In this document: positions 42,021 through 50,279 of the stretch, one piece after another
Position numbering within the stretch: the stretch's first letter is position 1
Layout: each line of letters starts with the position of its first letter
Source: Plantibacter sp050587525
Lineage (GTDB): Bacteria > Actinomycetota > Actinomycetes > Actinomycetales > Microbacteriaceae
Assembly (NCBI RefSeq): GCF_050587525.1
Contig: NZ_JBOBFT010000002.1
Location: 186,001-250,000, forward strand
Direction of reading: 5' to 3'
Length of the DNA stretch: 64,000 bases
Made by a program: the position numbers and the translations under genes
The notes under the pieces: model-generated
What the model was told of the DNA's origin: nothing
What the model saw: only the letters and a program-made list of their open reading frames with translations
Databases searched by the model: none

Positions 42021-43235
42021 GTGCCTCTCGACCCGATCTTCTCCGAGCGTCTCCGCACGCATCGCAAGTACCTCATCTCGACGGCACTCGAGCAGGCCAA
42101 GGCGTTCCTGCTGCACCCTCGCGGTGGCGCGCAGGCCGCCCAGACCGCAGCCGCGAAGCCGACGAAATCGACAGAATCGACGAAATCAGCGACATCGCTG
42201 CAGTCGGCGACCGGATCTGGTCCGGCACCCGTCGGCGGGACCGGCGCGACGGCCGACCCGGCCGGCCCCGCGACATCGGCCCGGGCCCCGAAACCGACCG
42301 TCCCCGCGAACACGCCGAAGGCGCCGCGCAAGAAGAAGACGCGCGCCTCGCATCGGAAAGCCGCGCTCAACTGGGACAAGAAGGAGCTGCAGACCATCGG
42401 GACGCCGGGTCCTCGCGTCCTCACCGTCGAGCACACGGTGCCCGTCGACCGGTTCCCCGACGTCCGCGTGCGCATCTACTACCCGGGCACGGAGGTCACG
42501 ACGGAGCATCCTGTTCCCGGCGTCCTCTCCTTCTTCGGCGGCGCGTTCCGCATCGGCGGCATCGACTATCCGACGACCGATGCGGCGTTCCGCCGACGTG
42601 CTGCCGACGCGGGAGTCGCGATCGTCGCCGTCGACTACGCCCTCGCGCCCGAGCACCGCTACCCGACACAGGTCGAGCAGTCCTTCGCGGCGCTCGTCTG
42701 GCTGTTCGCGGAGGCGGAGTCCCTCGGTGTCGATCCGACCCGCATCGCCGTCGCCGGGATCTCGGCCGGCGCGAACATCGCCGCGGCAGTCACGATCGTG
42801 AACCGCGAACGGGACGCGCTGCCGATCGCACTGCAGGTATTGGAAGTGCCGGTCGTCGATCTCACGGGGAAGCACATCGATCTGAAGCCGGTGCGGGCGA
42901 TGCATGTGCCGAGCATTCTCGCGATCCGGGAGATGCGGTCGGTCGCGAAGACATACCTGCCGTCGCGGTCGCAGGCGAAGGACCCGCATGCGTCGCCGCT
43001 GCTCGCCGCGTCGCATGTCGGATTGCCGCCCGCGGTGATCCTGACGGCCGAGTTCGATCCGCTGAGAGGCGACGGTGCGGCGTACACGGCGGCGCTCCGG
43101 GCAGCCGGTGTCGACGCGAGCGCGACCCAGTACCTCGGCGTGACGCACGACGCGTCGATCTTCACGGGCGTCCTCCCCGCCGCGCGCCGTTGGCACGCCG
43201 ACGTCGTCACCGCCCTGCGCTCCCTCCACCCCTGA
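42021..43235 (+). CDS. Alpha/beta hydrolase of the HSL esterase family
   Basis: A 404-residue esterase. The catalytic domain (~150-400) has the oxyanion loop FFGGAFRIGG in place of the common HGGG, nucleophile GISAGANIAAA (Ser ~260), acid in EFDPLRGDG and base in GVTHDAS. DYALAPEHRYPTQVEQ is a strong HSL marker. The N-terminal 120 residues are unusual: a helical start (IFSERLRTHRKYLISTALEQ) and a Lys/Thr/Ala/Pro-rich linker (TKSTESTKSATS; PKAPRKKKTRASHRKA). GTG 42021 has AGGAAGG 9 nt upstream. Natural substrate unknown. Confidence 0.87.
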   Translation: MPLDPIFSERLRTHRKYLISTALEQAKAFLLHPRGGAQAAQTAAAKPTKSTESTKSATSLQSATGSGPAPVGGTGATADPAGPATSARAPKPTVPANTPKAPRKKKTRASHRKAALNWDKKELQTIGTPGPRVLTVEHTVPVDRFPDVRVRIYYPGTEVTTEHPVPGVLSFFGGAFRIGGIDYPTTDAAFRRRAADAGVAIVAVDYALAPEHRYPTQVEQSFAALVWLFAEAESLGVDPTRIAVAGISAGANIAAAVTIVNRERDALPIALQVLEVPVVDLTGKHIDLKPVRAMHVPSILAIREMRSVAKTYLPSRSQAKDPHASPLLAASHVGLPPAVILTAEFDPLRGDGAAYTAALRAAGVDASATQYLGVTHDASIFTGVLPAARRWHADVVTALRSLHP

Positions 43236-43272
43236 CCGGCGCCCGTTCGCCAGCCTCCCTCACCCCTGGGGC

Positions 43273-43368
43273 TTTCACAATTCAGGAACATCCGCACAAT
43301 TCAGGAGGATCTCGGCCGAAACGCCGGTCAATCATCCTGAATGATGCAAACGGTCCTGAATTGTGCAA
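43273..43368. repeat. Palindromic double hairpin, family C copy 1
   Basis: Four half-sites in mirror order: TTCACAATTCAGGA, GCACAATTCAGGAGGAT, ATCATCCTGAAT(g)ATGC and GTCCTGAATTGTGC. The core CACAATTCAGGA differs by one base from the family B arm. Copy 2 is at 63121-63219. It lies between the convergent esterase and PucR genes. Confidence 0.9.
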
Positions 43369-43394
43369 CCGCGCGGCGAGTAGGGACAGGGCGG

Positions 43395-45074
43395 TCAGGG
43401 GAGGGAGCGGATGGCGAGCCAGAGATTGGTGCGGGCCTCGAACGCGTCGAGCCGATGGCCCGTGAGCTGCTCGACACGCGTGATGCGGGACCGCAGGGTG
43501 TGCCGATGGATGCCGAGCCGCTTCGCCGCCGGATCCCACTGTCCGTTCGCCGACAACCACACGGAAACGCTCTCCAGGAGATGCGAACCCTCGGCGCGAT
43601 CGACGTCGAGCACCGGTTGCAGGACGGCTCGAGCGACGGCCTCCAACTGCGGGGCATCGAAGAGCCCGAGCACCCCGCCGACGGCGAGATCACTGAACCG
43701 CGTCACCGACACCTCATCGCCGGAACGCTGATCCAGGGCGAGTCGCGCCTGCTCGACACCGGCCGCGATCTCCGCGTGCGGAACGGGATCGGACAGGCCC
43801 GCGTGCAGCCGGTCCGCGGCGCTCCGATCGGCGGACGCACTGGCCCCGGCAGCCGCGCTCGCGTCTGAGCCCGCGCTCGCACTCACACCCGCACCCGCAC
43901 CCGCACCCGCACCCGCACCCGCACCCGCACCCATTGCATCATCGCCGCCCGCCGGGTCACCGTGCGCACCGACGATCTCGAGCGCGAGGTCGTACGCGAT
44001 GTCGGCCGGCAGACACGCGACGACATCGCCGCGGTGGACGGCTGAGAACACAAGCCCCGGGCGCCGCTCGCGCAGCCCTTCGAGGTCGGCGAGCAGGACG
44101 TCACGCGCACCGCCCGACACCGTCCAGACGGCGACCCGCACCGGTTCGACGGGGAGCGGCGTCCCGAGCTGCCGAGCGACGTTGCGAACGAGCGCGACCT
44201 CGCCGTCGAGCAGCGCTGTGAGGAGACCGGATCGCAATGTGCCGGTCGCTCGGGAGAGCGCACGGCCCTGTTCGAGCGCGAGGCCGGCGAGCGCCACGAC
44301 CGACGTCACCACGGTCTGCGCAGCACCGTCGAGGCCGCCGATGCCCCCGATCGCGAGCACACCGCGCAGATCGCCCCGCCGCCCGAGCGTCTGGAGGGAG
44401 ACCGTCTCGGACTCGGTCGTGATCGTCGCGCTCGACCGCTGTCCGCGCTGCAGGAGCCGCAGCGCCTCGGCCCCGGTCCTCGCGAGCAGGTCTCCCCCGC
44501 CAGCCTCCCCGCTCCCGACCCCGTGCACCCCGGCGAGACCGCCGCGAGCGTCGAAGAGCGCGACCCACCGTCCGAGCTGCCTGGATAGTTCCGCGAGGAT
44601 CGACGGCGTCGCATCGGGCCGGAGCGCGGCGAACGAGATGGCTCGTTGCGCGTTGATGGCCCACGTGTCCCTGGCCCGCTCGGCTTCGGCGATGAGATCG
44701 GCCGCGTACCGGATGACAGCGATGAACGGCGTCCTGTACGGCACTTCGAAGAGCGGCAGTCCCTCCTCGGCGCAGGCCTCGATGAGCGCGTCGGGCGTTC
44801 CGGACGTGACTACTTCGGTGCCGAACCCGAGGCCGGTCACGCCGGCGGCGAGGAGTCGTTCGACGTACGCCGTCACCTCGGCCGGGCCCGCGCCGGACAA
44901 CCAGGTGCCCGTCGTCAGGAGCACCTGTTCGTCGACGAGGAACGGCGTCGGATCTGGCAGGTCGGATCCGGACACCCAGGTGACGGGTGCATCGACCGCA
45001 CCCGGTGCTCCGCCGACGATGAGTCGGAGGTCGAGTTCGCGATGGTCGAGCAGGGCACGGAGGGAGGGCGGCAC
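43395..45074 (-). CDS. PucR-family regulator, probable GABA/putrescine activator (GabR-like)
   Basis: A 559-residue regulator. The N-terminal PucR domain (~1-125) has LRALLDHRELDLRLIVGG, VSGSDLPDPTPFLVDEQVLLTTG and AGVTGLGFG. A GAF-like middle contains VALFDARGGLAGVHG. The C-terminal PucR HTH reads ESVSVWLSANGQWDPAAKRL and GIHRHTLRSRITRVEQLTG. Between ~395 and 430 a (GA)n/(SA)n run, coded by a hexanucleotide repeat, interrupts the GGDEF-like region. The GTG start at 45074 is 245 bp from gabT on the other strand. In Corynebacterium a PucR-type GabR in this position activates gabTD, so the same role is inferred. Confidence 0.88.
   Translation of the reverse strand: MPPSLRALLDHRELDLRLIVGGAPGAVDAPVTWVSGSDLPDPTPFLVDEQVLLTTGTWLSGAGPAEVTAYVERLLAAGVTGLGFGTEVVTSGTPDALIEACAEEGLPLFEVPYRTPFIAVIRYAADLIAEAERARDTWAINAQRAISFAALRPDATPSILAELSRQLGRWVALFDARGGLAGVHGVGSGEAGGGDLLARTGAEALRLLQRGQRSSATITTESETVSLQTLGRRGDLRGVLAIGGIGGLDGAAQTVVTSVVALAGLALEQGRALSRATGTLRSGLLTALLDGEVALVRNVARQLGTPLPVEPVRVAVWTVSGGARDVLLADLEGLRERRPGLVFSAVHRGDVVACLPADIAYDLALEIVGAHGDPAGGDDAMGAGAGAGAGAGAGAGVSASAGSDASAAAGASASADRSAADRLHAGLSDPVPHAEIAAGVEQARLALDQRSGDEVSVTRFSDLAVGGVLGLFDAPQLEAVARAVLQPVLDVDRAEGSHLLESVSVWLSANGQWDPAAKRLGIHRHTLRSRITRVEQLTGHRLDAFEARTNLWLAIRSLP
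43887..43932. repeat. In-frame hexanucleotide microsatellite in the PucR gene
   Basis: About 7.7 uninterrupted copies of ACCCGC encode alternating Gly-Ala on the minus strand. Slippage would change linker length by two residues per unit without a frameshift. Confidence 0.95.
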
Positions 45075-45095
45075 GTCGCGAGTCTATGACGATCT

Positions 45096-45137
45096 GCCAG
45101 TTTGTCGAAACAGTGATGTTGATATCGACAAAGTGGC
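45096..45137. promoter_or_regulatory. Probable PucR/GabR operator
   Basis: GCCAGTTTGTCGA (45096-45108) and TCGACAAAGTGGC (45125-45137) are inverted with one mismatch and a 16-nt spacer. They sit 22 bp upstream of the PucR start in the divergent PucR-gabT promoter. The rest of the 245-bp spacer shows no other clear structure. Confidence 0.7.
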
Positions 45138-45319
45138 ACTGCGTTCGCCGCCCGACGCTGTCTAGCATGGCTGCAACGCGCGCCGGAGTCGTCGCACGGG
45201 CTCGCACCTCGAACCGACGACGACTGCGATGACGTGGCGTCGGCATCGCACACACGCCCGGCCGACACGACGACCGGCACCCAGACCACACACGAGCACC
45301 CCAGAGGAACGGAGCATCG

Positions 45320-46690
45320 ATGACGATCATCGACACGCCTGACAGCATCGCGACCACGCCGACCGGCGGCCCGGGCCTCCCCCAGGAACGCCGCCTCGTC
45401 ACCGCGATCCCCGGCCCGCTCTCCGTGGAGCGCATGGCCCGCAAGCACGCGGCCGTCGCCTCTGGCGTCGGAACCACGATGCCCGTGTTCGCGGCTGCGG
45501 CCGGCGGCGGCGTCCTCGTCGACGTCGACGGCAACTCCCTCATCGACCTCGGCTCCGGCATCGCCGTGACCGGCGTCGGCAACAGCAACCCGCGCGTCGT
45601 CGAGGCGGTCACCCGGCAGCTCAACGAGTTCACCCACACGTGCTTCACGATCACGCCGTACGACTCCTACGTCGGCGTCGCCGAAGCGCTCAACCGTCTC
45701 ACCCCCGGCGACCACGAGAAGCGCACGGCCCTCTTCAACTCCGGCGCCGAAGCCGTCGAGAACGCCGTGAAGATCGCCCGCAGTCACACGAAGAAGCAGG
45801 CCGTCGTCGCATTCGACCACGCCTACCACGGCCGGACGAACCTCACGATGGCGCTCACCGCGAAGTCGATGCCGTACAAGAGCGGCTTCGGGCCGTTCGC
45901 CTCCGAGGTCTACCGTGCTCCACTCTCGTACCCGTTCCGCGACGGCGGCCTGACCGGTCCGGAGGCAGCGAAGCGCGCGATCACGCAGATCGAGAAGCAG
46001 ATCGGCGCCGACAACCTCGCCGCGATCATCATCGAACCGATTCAGGGAGAGGGCGGCTTCATCGTCCCCGCCGACGGCTTCCTCCCCACCCTCCTCGAGT
46101 GGGCGCGCGCGAACGACGTCGTGTTCATCGCCGATGAGGTCCAGACCGGCTTCGCCCGCACCGGCGCGATGTTCGCCTCCGAGCTGTTCGGCATCGTCCC
46201 CGATGTCATCATCACGGCGAAGGGCATCGCCGGCGGCCTGCCGCTCTCCGCGGTCACGGGCCGTGCCGAGATCATGGACGCCCCGCACACGGGCGGCCTC
46301 GGCGGCACCTACGGCGGCAACCCGCTCGCGTGCGTCGCAGCCCTCGCCGCGATCGAGACCTACGAGGAGGACGACCTGGCGGCCTCCGCCCGCGTCATCG
46401 AGGAGCGCATCCGCGCCAGGTTCGAAGCCGCGCAGCAGAACGACCCGCGCATCGGCGACATCCGCGGACGCGGGGCGATGATGGCCGTCGAGTTCGTCGA
46501 CCCGCAGACCGGCGAACCCGATGCCGCGCTCACGAACGCCGTCGCGAAGGCGTCGCACCAGGAGGGCGTCATCGTCCTCACGTGCGGCACCTATGGCAAC
46601 GTCGTCCGCTTCCTGCCGCCGCTCACGATCCCCGTCGACCTCCTCGAGGAGGGCCTCGACGTCGTCCTCGCGTCCCTCGCCGCGAACTAG
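45320..46690 (+). CDS. gabT: 4-aminobutyrate-2-oxoglutarate transaminase
   Basis: Converts GABA and 2-oxoglutarate to succinate semialdehyde and glutamate. 456 residues, class III PLP aminotransferase: DLGSGIAVTGVGNSNPRVV, FNSGAEAVENAVKIAR, FDHAYHGRTNLTMALT, EPIQGEGGFIVP, the PLP-phosphate Asp in IADEVQTGFARTG, and the PLP lysine in IITAKGIAGGLPLSAVTGR. ATG 45320 has GGAG 6 nt upstream. Divergent from the PucR regulator; gabD follows after a 230-bp repeat-filled gap. Confidence 0.95.
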   Translation: MTIIDTPDSIATTPTGGPGLPQERRLVTAIPGPLSVERMARKHAAVASGVGTTMPVFAAAAGGGVLVDVDGNSLIDLGSGIAVTGVGNSNPRVVEAVTRQLNEFTHTCFTITPYDSYVGVAEALNRLTPGDHEKRTALFNSGAEAVENAVKIARSHTKKQAVVAFDHAYHGRTNLTMALTAKSMPYKSGFGPFASEVYRAPLSYPFRDGGLTGPEAAKRAITQIEKQIGADNLAAIIIEPIQGEGGFIVPADGFLPTLLEWARANDVVFIADEVQTGFARTGAMFASELFGIVPDVIITAKGIAGGLPLSAVTGRAEIMDAPHTGGLGGTYGGNPLACVAALAAIETYEEDDLAASARVIEERIRARFEAAQQNDPRIGDIRGRGAMMAVEFVDPQTGEPDAALTNAVAKASHQEGVIVLTCGTYGNVVRFLPPLTIPVDLLEEGLDVVLASLAAN

Positions 46691-46699
46691 GCCTGCTCC

Positions 46700-46862
46700 G
46701 CCCCGGTCCCGGAGCCACCGATCCTGAGCACTGTCCGGTCACTGAGCGTGTCGAAGGGGCGAACGCAACCCCGGTCCCTGAGCTTGTCGAAGGGGCGAAT
46801 CGGCTGCAACACTTCGACAAGCTCAGTGACCGGGCCGACAAGCTCAGTGGCCGAGACCGGGA
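46700..46862. repeat. Dispersed repeat cluster between gabT and gabD
   Basis: Two reverse copies (CACTGAGCGTGTCGAAGG, CCCTGAGCTTGTCGAAGG) face two forward copies (CTTCGACAAGCTCAGTGACC, then GACAAGCTCAGTGGCC), a stem-forming inverted arrangement within the gab transcript. No gene is present in the gap. Confidence 0.9.
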
Positions 46863-46920
46863 CCACCACCCGGCCCACGAACGCAACGACTCACACGCAC
46901 GACCTCAGAAGGAGCAACAC

Positions 46921-48387
46921 ATGACTGATCCCCGCGAAGCAGCACTCCTCGCCACGGTGCCGTCCGGCCTCTCCATCGGCGGCGAATGGCGCGATGCGGA
47001 GGGCGGCAGGACGCTCGACGTGATCGACCCGTCCACGGGTGAGGTCATCAAGACGATCGCCGATGCGAGCGTCGCCGACGGCAAGGCCGCGCTCGATGCG
47101 GCCGTCGCCGTTGCGGACGAGTGGGCGGCGACCCCGCCCCGCACCCGATCCGACATCCTCCGCAAGGCCTTCGACCTCCTCCAGGAGCGTCGCGACGACT
47201 TCGCCCTCCTCATGACGCTCGAGATGGGCAAGCCGCTCGCCGAGTCGAACGGCGAGGTCACCTACGGCGGCGAATTCCTCCGCTGGTTCTCCGAGGAGGC
47301 CGTGCGCATCTCCGGCCGCTACGGCACGAACCCGGAGGGCACCGGTCGCATGATCGTGTCCCAGCACCCCGTCGGCCCGTGCTTCCTCATCACGCCGTGG
47401 AACTTCCCGCTCGCGATGGCGACGCGCAAGATCGCTCCCGCCCTCGCGGCCGGCTGCACGGTCGTCGTGAAGCCAGCGGAGCTGACGCCGCTCACGACCC
47501 TCTACTTCGTGAAGCTCCTCGAGGACGCCGGTCTGCCGAAGGGCGTCGTGAACGTCATCACGACCTCGGAGTCGAGCAAGGTCTCCAGCCCGATCATCGC
47601 GGACCCGCGGCTCCGCAAGCTGAGCTTCACGGGTTCGACGCCCGTCGGCCAGAAGCTCATCCAGCAGTCGGCCGAGAACGTCCTCCGCACCTCGATGGAG
47701 CTCGGCGGCAACGCCCCGTTCGTCGTCTTCGAGGACGCAGACCTCGACAAGGCCGTCGACGGGGCGATCGCTGCGAAGTTCCGCAACATCGGCCAGGCGT
47801 GCACGGCGGCCAACCGCTTCATCGTGCACACGAGCGTCGCGGATGAGTTCGCGAAGCGCGTCACGGAGCGGGTGCGGGGCTTCCGCATCGGTCGCGGCAC
47901 CGAGGACGGCGTCACCATCGGGCCGCTGATCGATGACCGAGCGGTCGCGAAGGCGAAGACCCTCGTTGATGACGCCGTGTCCAGAGGCGCCGAGGTCCTC
48001 ACGGGCGGCAAGGCGATCGACGGCGCAGGCACCTTCTACGAGCCCACCGTCGTCACGGGCGTCGCTCAGGGTTCCGACATCCTCCGCGAGGAGATCTTCG
48101 GACCCGTGCTCGCGATCGTCCCCTTCACCGACGAGGACGAGGCGGTGCGGCTCGCGAACGACACCGAGTACGGCCTCGTGTCGTACGTCTTCACGAAGGA
48201 CCTCGCTCGCGGTCAGCGCATGATCGACCGGTTGCAGACGGGCATGATGGGCCTCAACGTCGGTGTCATCTCGAACGCGGCTGCGCCGTTCGGCGGTGTG
48301 AAGCAGTCCGGTATCGGCCGAGAGGGCGGGCTCGAGGGCATCCACGAGTACCTCTCGACGAAGTACACGATGACCCCGAACCCCTGA
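46921..48387 (+). CDS. gabD: Succinate-semialdehyde dehydrogenase, NADP-type
   Basis: Oxidises succinate semialdehyde to succinate, finishing GABA breakdown. 488 residues. ALDH motifs: ITPWNFPLAMATRKIAPALA, VVVKPAELTPLTTLYF, FTGSTPVGQKLIQQ, catalytic Glu in MELGGNAPFVVF and Cys in NIGQACTAANR, then EEIFGPVLAIVPF and the GabD-type ending GREGGLEGIHEYLSTKY. GAAGGAG is 6 nt before ATG 46921. Confidence 0.95.
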   Translation: MTDPREAALLATVPSGLSIGGEWRDAEGGRTLDVIDPSTGEVIKTIADASVADGKAALDAAVAVADEWAATPPRTRSDILRKAFDLLQERRDDFALLMTLEMGKPLAESNGEVTYGGEFLRWFSEEAVRISGRYGTNPEGTGRMIVSQHPVGPCFLITPWNFPLAMATRKIAPALAAGCTVVVKPAELTPLTTLYFVKLLEDAGLPKGVVNVITTSESSKVSSPIIADPRLRKLSFTGSTPVGQKLIQQSAENVLRTSMELGGNAPFVVFEDADLDKAVDGAIAAKFRNIGQACTAANRFIVHTSVADEFAKRVTERVRGFRIGRGTEDGVTIGPLIDDRAVAKAKTLVDDAVSRGAEVLTGGKAIDGAGTFYEPTVVTGVAQGSDILREEIFGPVLAIVPFTDEDEAVRLANDTEYGLVSYVFTKDLARGQRMIDRLQTGMMGLNVGVISNAAAPFGGVKQSGIGREGGLEGIHEYLSTKYTMTPNP

Positions 48388-48399
48388 CCGCTCCCCCAG

Positions 48400-48459
48400 A
48401 CCTCCCTTTTCGTGCAAGAAGTGCCGTGCACAACGGCCGAATTGCACGAAAACGGAGGT
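48400..48459. repeat. Palindromic hairpin, family D (single copy here)
   Basis: ACCTCCCTTTTCGTGCAA (48400-48417) pairs with TTGCACGAAAACGGAGGT (48442-48459), one mismatch. It begins 12 bp after the gabD stop, so it may act as its terminator; an A/T-rich stem is unusual in this DNA. Confidence 0.82.
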
Positions 48460-48641
48460 TTGGAGGTTGGCAGCACCCGAAGCATCCACAACTGAATACG
48501 TAGCTGAATGGGTGCGATGCACTCGAAATCACCATGATGTGTTCCGCAATGCTGCGGATACCGGCATACTCGTCATCAACCTTCCATCGGGAGTCCATGA
48601 CGACGTGTCGGCCGCAGCCGGCACACGTGAAAGGAACGGCA

Positions 48642-50075
48642 ATGTCAGGCTCGACCCTCCAGAACTTCATAGGCGGCTCGTTCGTCGATGCTCACGGAAG
48701 CGACACCATCGAGGTCGTGAACCCGGCCACCGAAGAGGTCGTCGCGATCTCCCCCGTCTCGGATTCCGATGACGTCGACGCCGCGTACGCAGCCGCGAAG
48801 ACCGCCGCGAAGACGTGGAACCGGTCCACCCCCAGCCAGCGGCAGGCGGCGCTCCTGAAGCTCGCAGACGCCTTCGAGGAGCACGCCGACGAACTCGTCG
48901 CGGCGCAGCACCGCAACACGGGCCAGCCCTCCGAGACGATCAAGGCCGAAGAGGTCCTCGTCGGCGCGGAGCAGCTCCGCTTCTTCGCGGGCGCTGCTCG
49001 CGTGCTCGAGGGCAAGTCGGCCGGCGAGTACATGGAGGGCTTCACCTCCTGGGTCCGTCGCGAACCGATCGGCGTCGTCGGCCAGGTGACCCCCTGGAAC
49101 TACCCGTTCCTCATGGCCGTCTGGAAGATCGCACCGGCCCTCGCCGCCGGCAACACGATCGTCCTCAAGCCGAGCGACACGACGCCGGAGTCGACGCTCG
49201 TCCTCGCGAAGCTCACGCAGGGCATCCTGCCGGACGGCGTCTTCAACGTCGTCCTCGGCAACGCCTCCACCGGCACGTTCCTCACCGAGCACCCGACGCC
49301 CGGCCTCGTCGCCATCACCGGTTCCGTCCGAGCGGGCCAGGCCGTCGCGACGTCGGCTGCGAAGAACCTGCACCGCGCGCACCTCGAACTCGGCGGCAAG
49401 GCGCCCGTCATCGTCTTCCCCGGCGTCGACATCGCCGCGGCCGCCGAGGGCATCGCCCAGGCCGGCTACTTCAACGGCGGTCAGGACTGCACGGCCGCCA
49501 CCCGCGTCATCGTGCACAGCAGCATCCACGACGAGTTCGTCGACGCGCTCGTCACCGCCGCTGAAGCCACCGTCACGGGCGATGCCGAGGACCCCGACGC
49601 GTTCTACGGCCCGCTCAACAACGTCAACCACTTCACGCAGGTGCAGGGCGTCATCGATGCGCTGCCAGAGCACGTGACGGTTGCGACGGGCGGCAAGCGC
49701 GTGGGCGACCGCGGATTCTTCTTCGCCCCGACGGTTCTCACGGGCGTCCGCCAGGACGACGCCTGCGTCCAGCAGGAGACGTTCGGCCCGGTGCTCACGG
49801 TGCAGCCGTTCGAGACCGAGGAGGAGGCGATCGAACTCGCGAACGACGTCGAGTACGCGCTCGCGTCGAGCGTGTGGACGAAGGACCACGGCCAGGCGCT
49901 GCGCGTGTCCCGCGACCTCGACTTCGGCTGTGTGTGGATCAACACCCACATCGTGCTCGTCGCCGAGATGCCGCACGGCGGATTCAAGAAGTCCGGCTAC
50001 GGCAAGGACCTCTCCTCCTACGGCTTCGAGGACTACACGCGTCTCAAGCACGTCATGTCGAGCCTCGACGCGTAA
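48642..50075 (+). CDS. Gamma-aminobutyraldehyde dehydrogenase (PatD-like)
   Basis: Oxidises 4-aminobutanal to GABA, linking putrescine oxidase to gabT. 477 residues. ALDH core: VTPWNYPFLMAVWKIAPALA, IVLKPSDTTPESTLVLA, Glu in LELGGKAPVIVF, Cys in NGGQDCTAATR, QQETFGPVLTVQPF, and the C-terminal GFKKSGYGKDLSSYGFEDYT typical of aminobutyraldehyde/betaine-type enzymes. ATG 48642 has AAAGGA 7 nt upstream; the longer frame adds 36 poor residues. The flanking putrescine oxidase strongly supports the substrate; betaine aldehyde is the alternative. Confidence 0.88.
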   Translation: MSGSTLQNFIGGSFVDAHGSDTIEVVNPATEEVVAISPVSDSDDVDAAYAAAKTAAKTWNRSTPSQRQAALLKLADAFEEHADELVAAQHRNTGQPSETIKAEEVLVGAEQLRFFAGAARVLEGKSAGEYMEGFTSWVRREPIGVVGQVTPWNYPFLMAVWKIAPALAAGNTIVLKPSDTTPESTLVLAKLTQGILPDGVFNVVLGNASTGTFLTEHPTPGLVAITGSVRAGQAVATSAAKNLHRAHLELGGKAPVIVFPGVDIAAAAEGIAQAGYFNGGQDCTAATRVIVHSSIHDEFVDALVTAAEATVTGDAEDPDAFYGPLNNVNHFTQVQGVIDALPEHVTVATGGKRVGDRGFFFAPTVLTGVRQDDACVQQETFGPVLTVQPFETEEEAIELANDVEYALASSVWTKDHGQALRVSRDLDFGCVWINTHIVLVAEMPHGGFKKSGYGKDLSSYGFEDYTRLKHVMSSLDA

Positions 50076-50094
50076 GGCACGCACCACCCGGTCC

Positions 50095-50258
50095 CGCACT
50101 CGTACACCCGGTTCCTGAGCCCGTCGAAGGGCGACAAGCCCAGTGACCGGGACCCCCGCACCACGATCTCTGAACACCACGCCGGTCTCAGAACTCACCG
50201 AAGCACACTTCGACAGGCTCAGTGACCGGGACATCCGGTCCCCGAGCCTGTCGGAGGG
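50095..50258. repeat. Dispersed repeat cluster between patD-like and putrescine oxidase genes
   Basis: Reverse copies (CCTGAGCCCGTCGAAGG; CCCGAGCCTGTCGGAGG) flank a forward ACTTCGACAGGCTCAGTGACC. The last unit, GGAGGGCAAC, lies close to the next start codon and may help its ribosome binding. Confidence 0.87.
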
Positions 50259-50279
50259 CAACAGAAAGAAGCACACAAC

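Noticed and set aside
46330..48387. 685-residue open frame including GabD
   Set aside because: The N-terminal part is out of frame with gabT and translated repeat; GAAGGAG and the conserved start place the gene at 46921.
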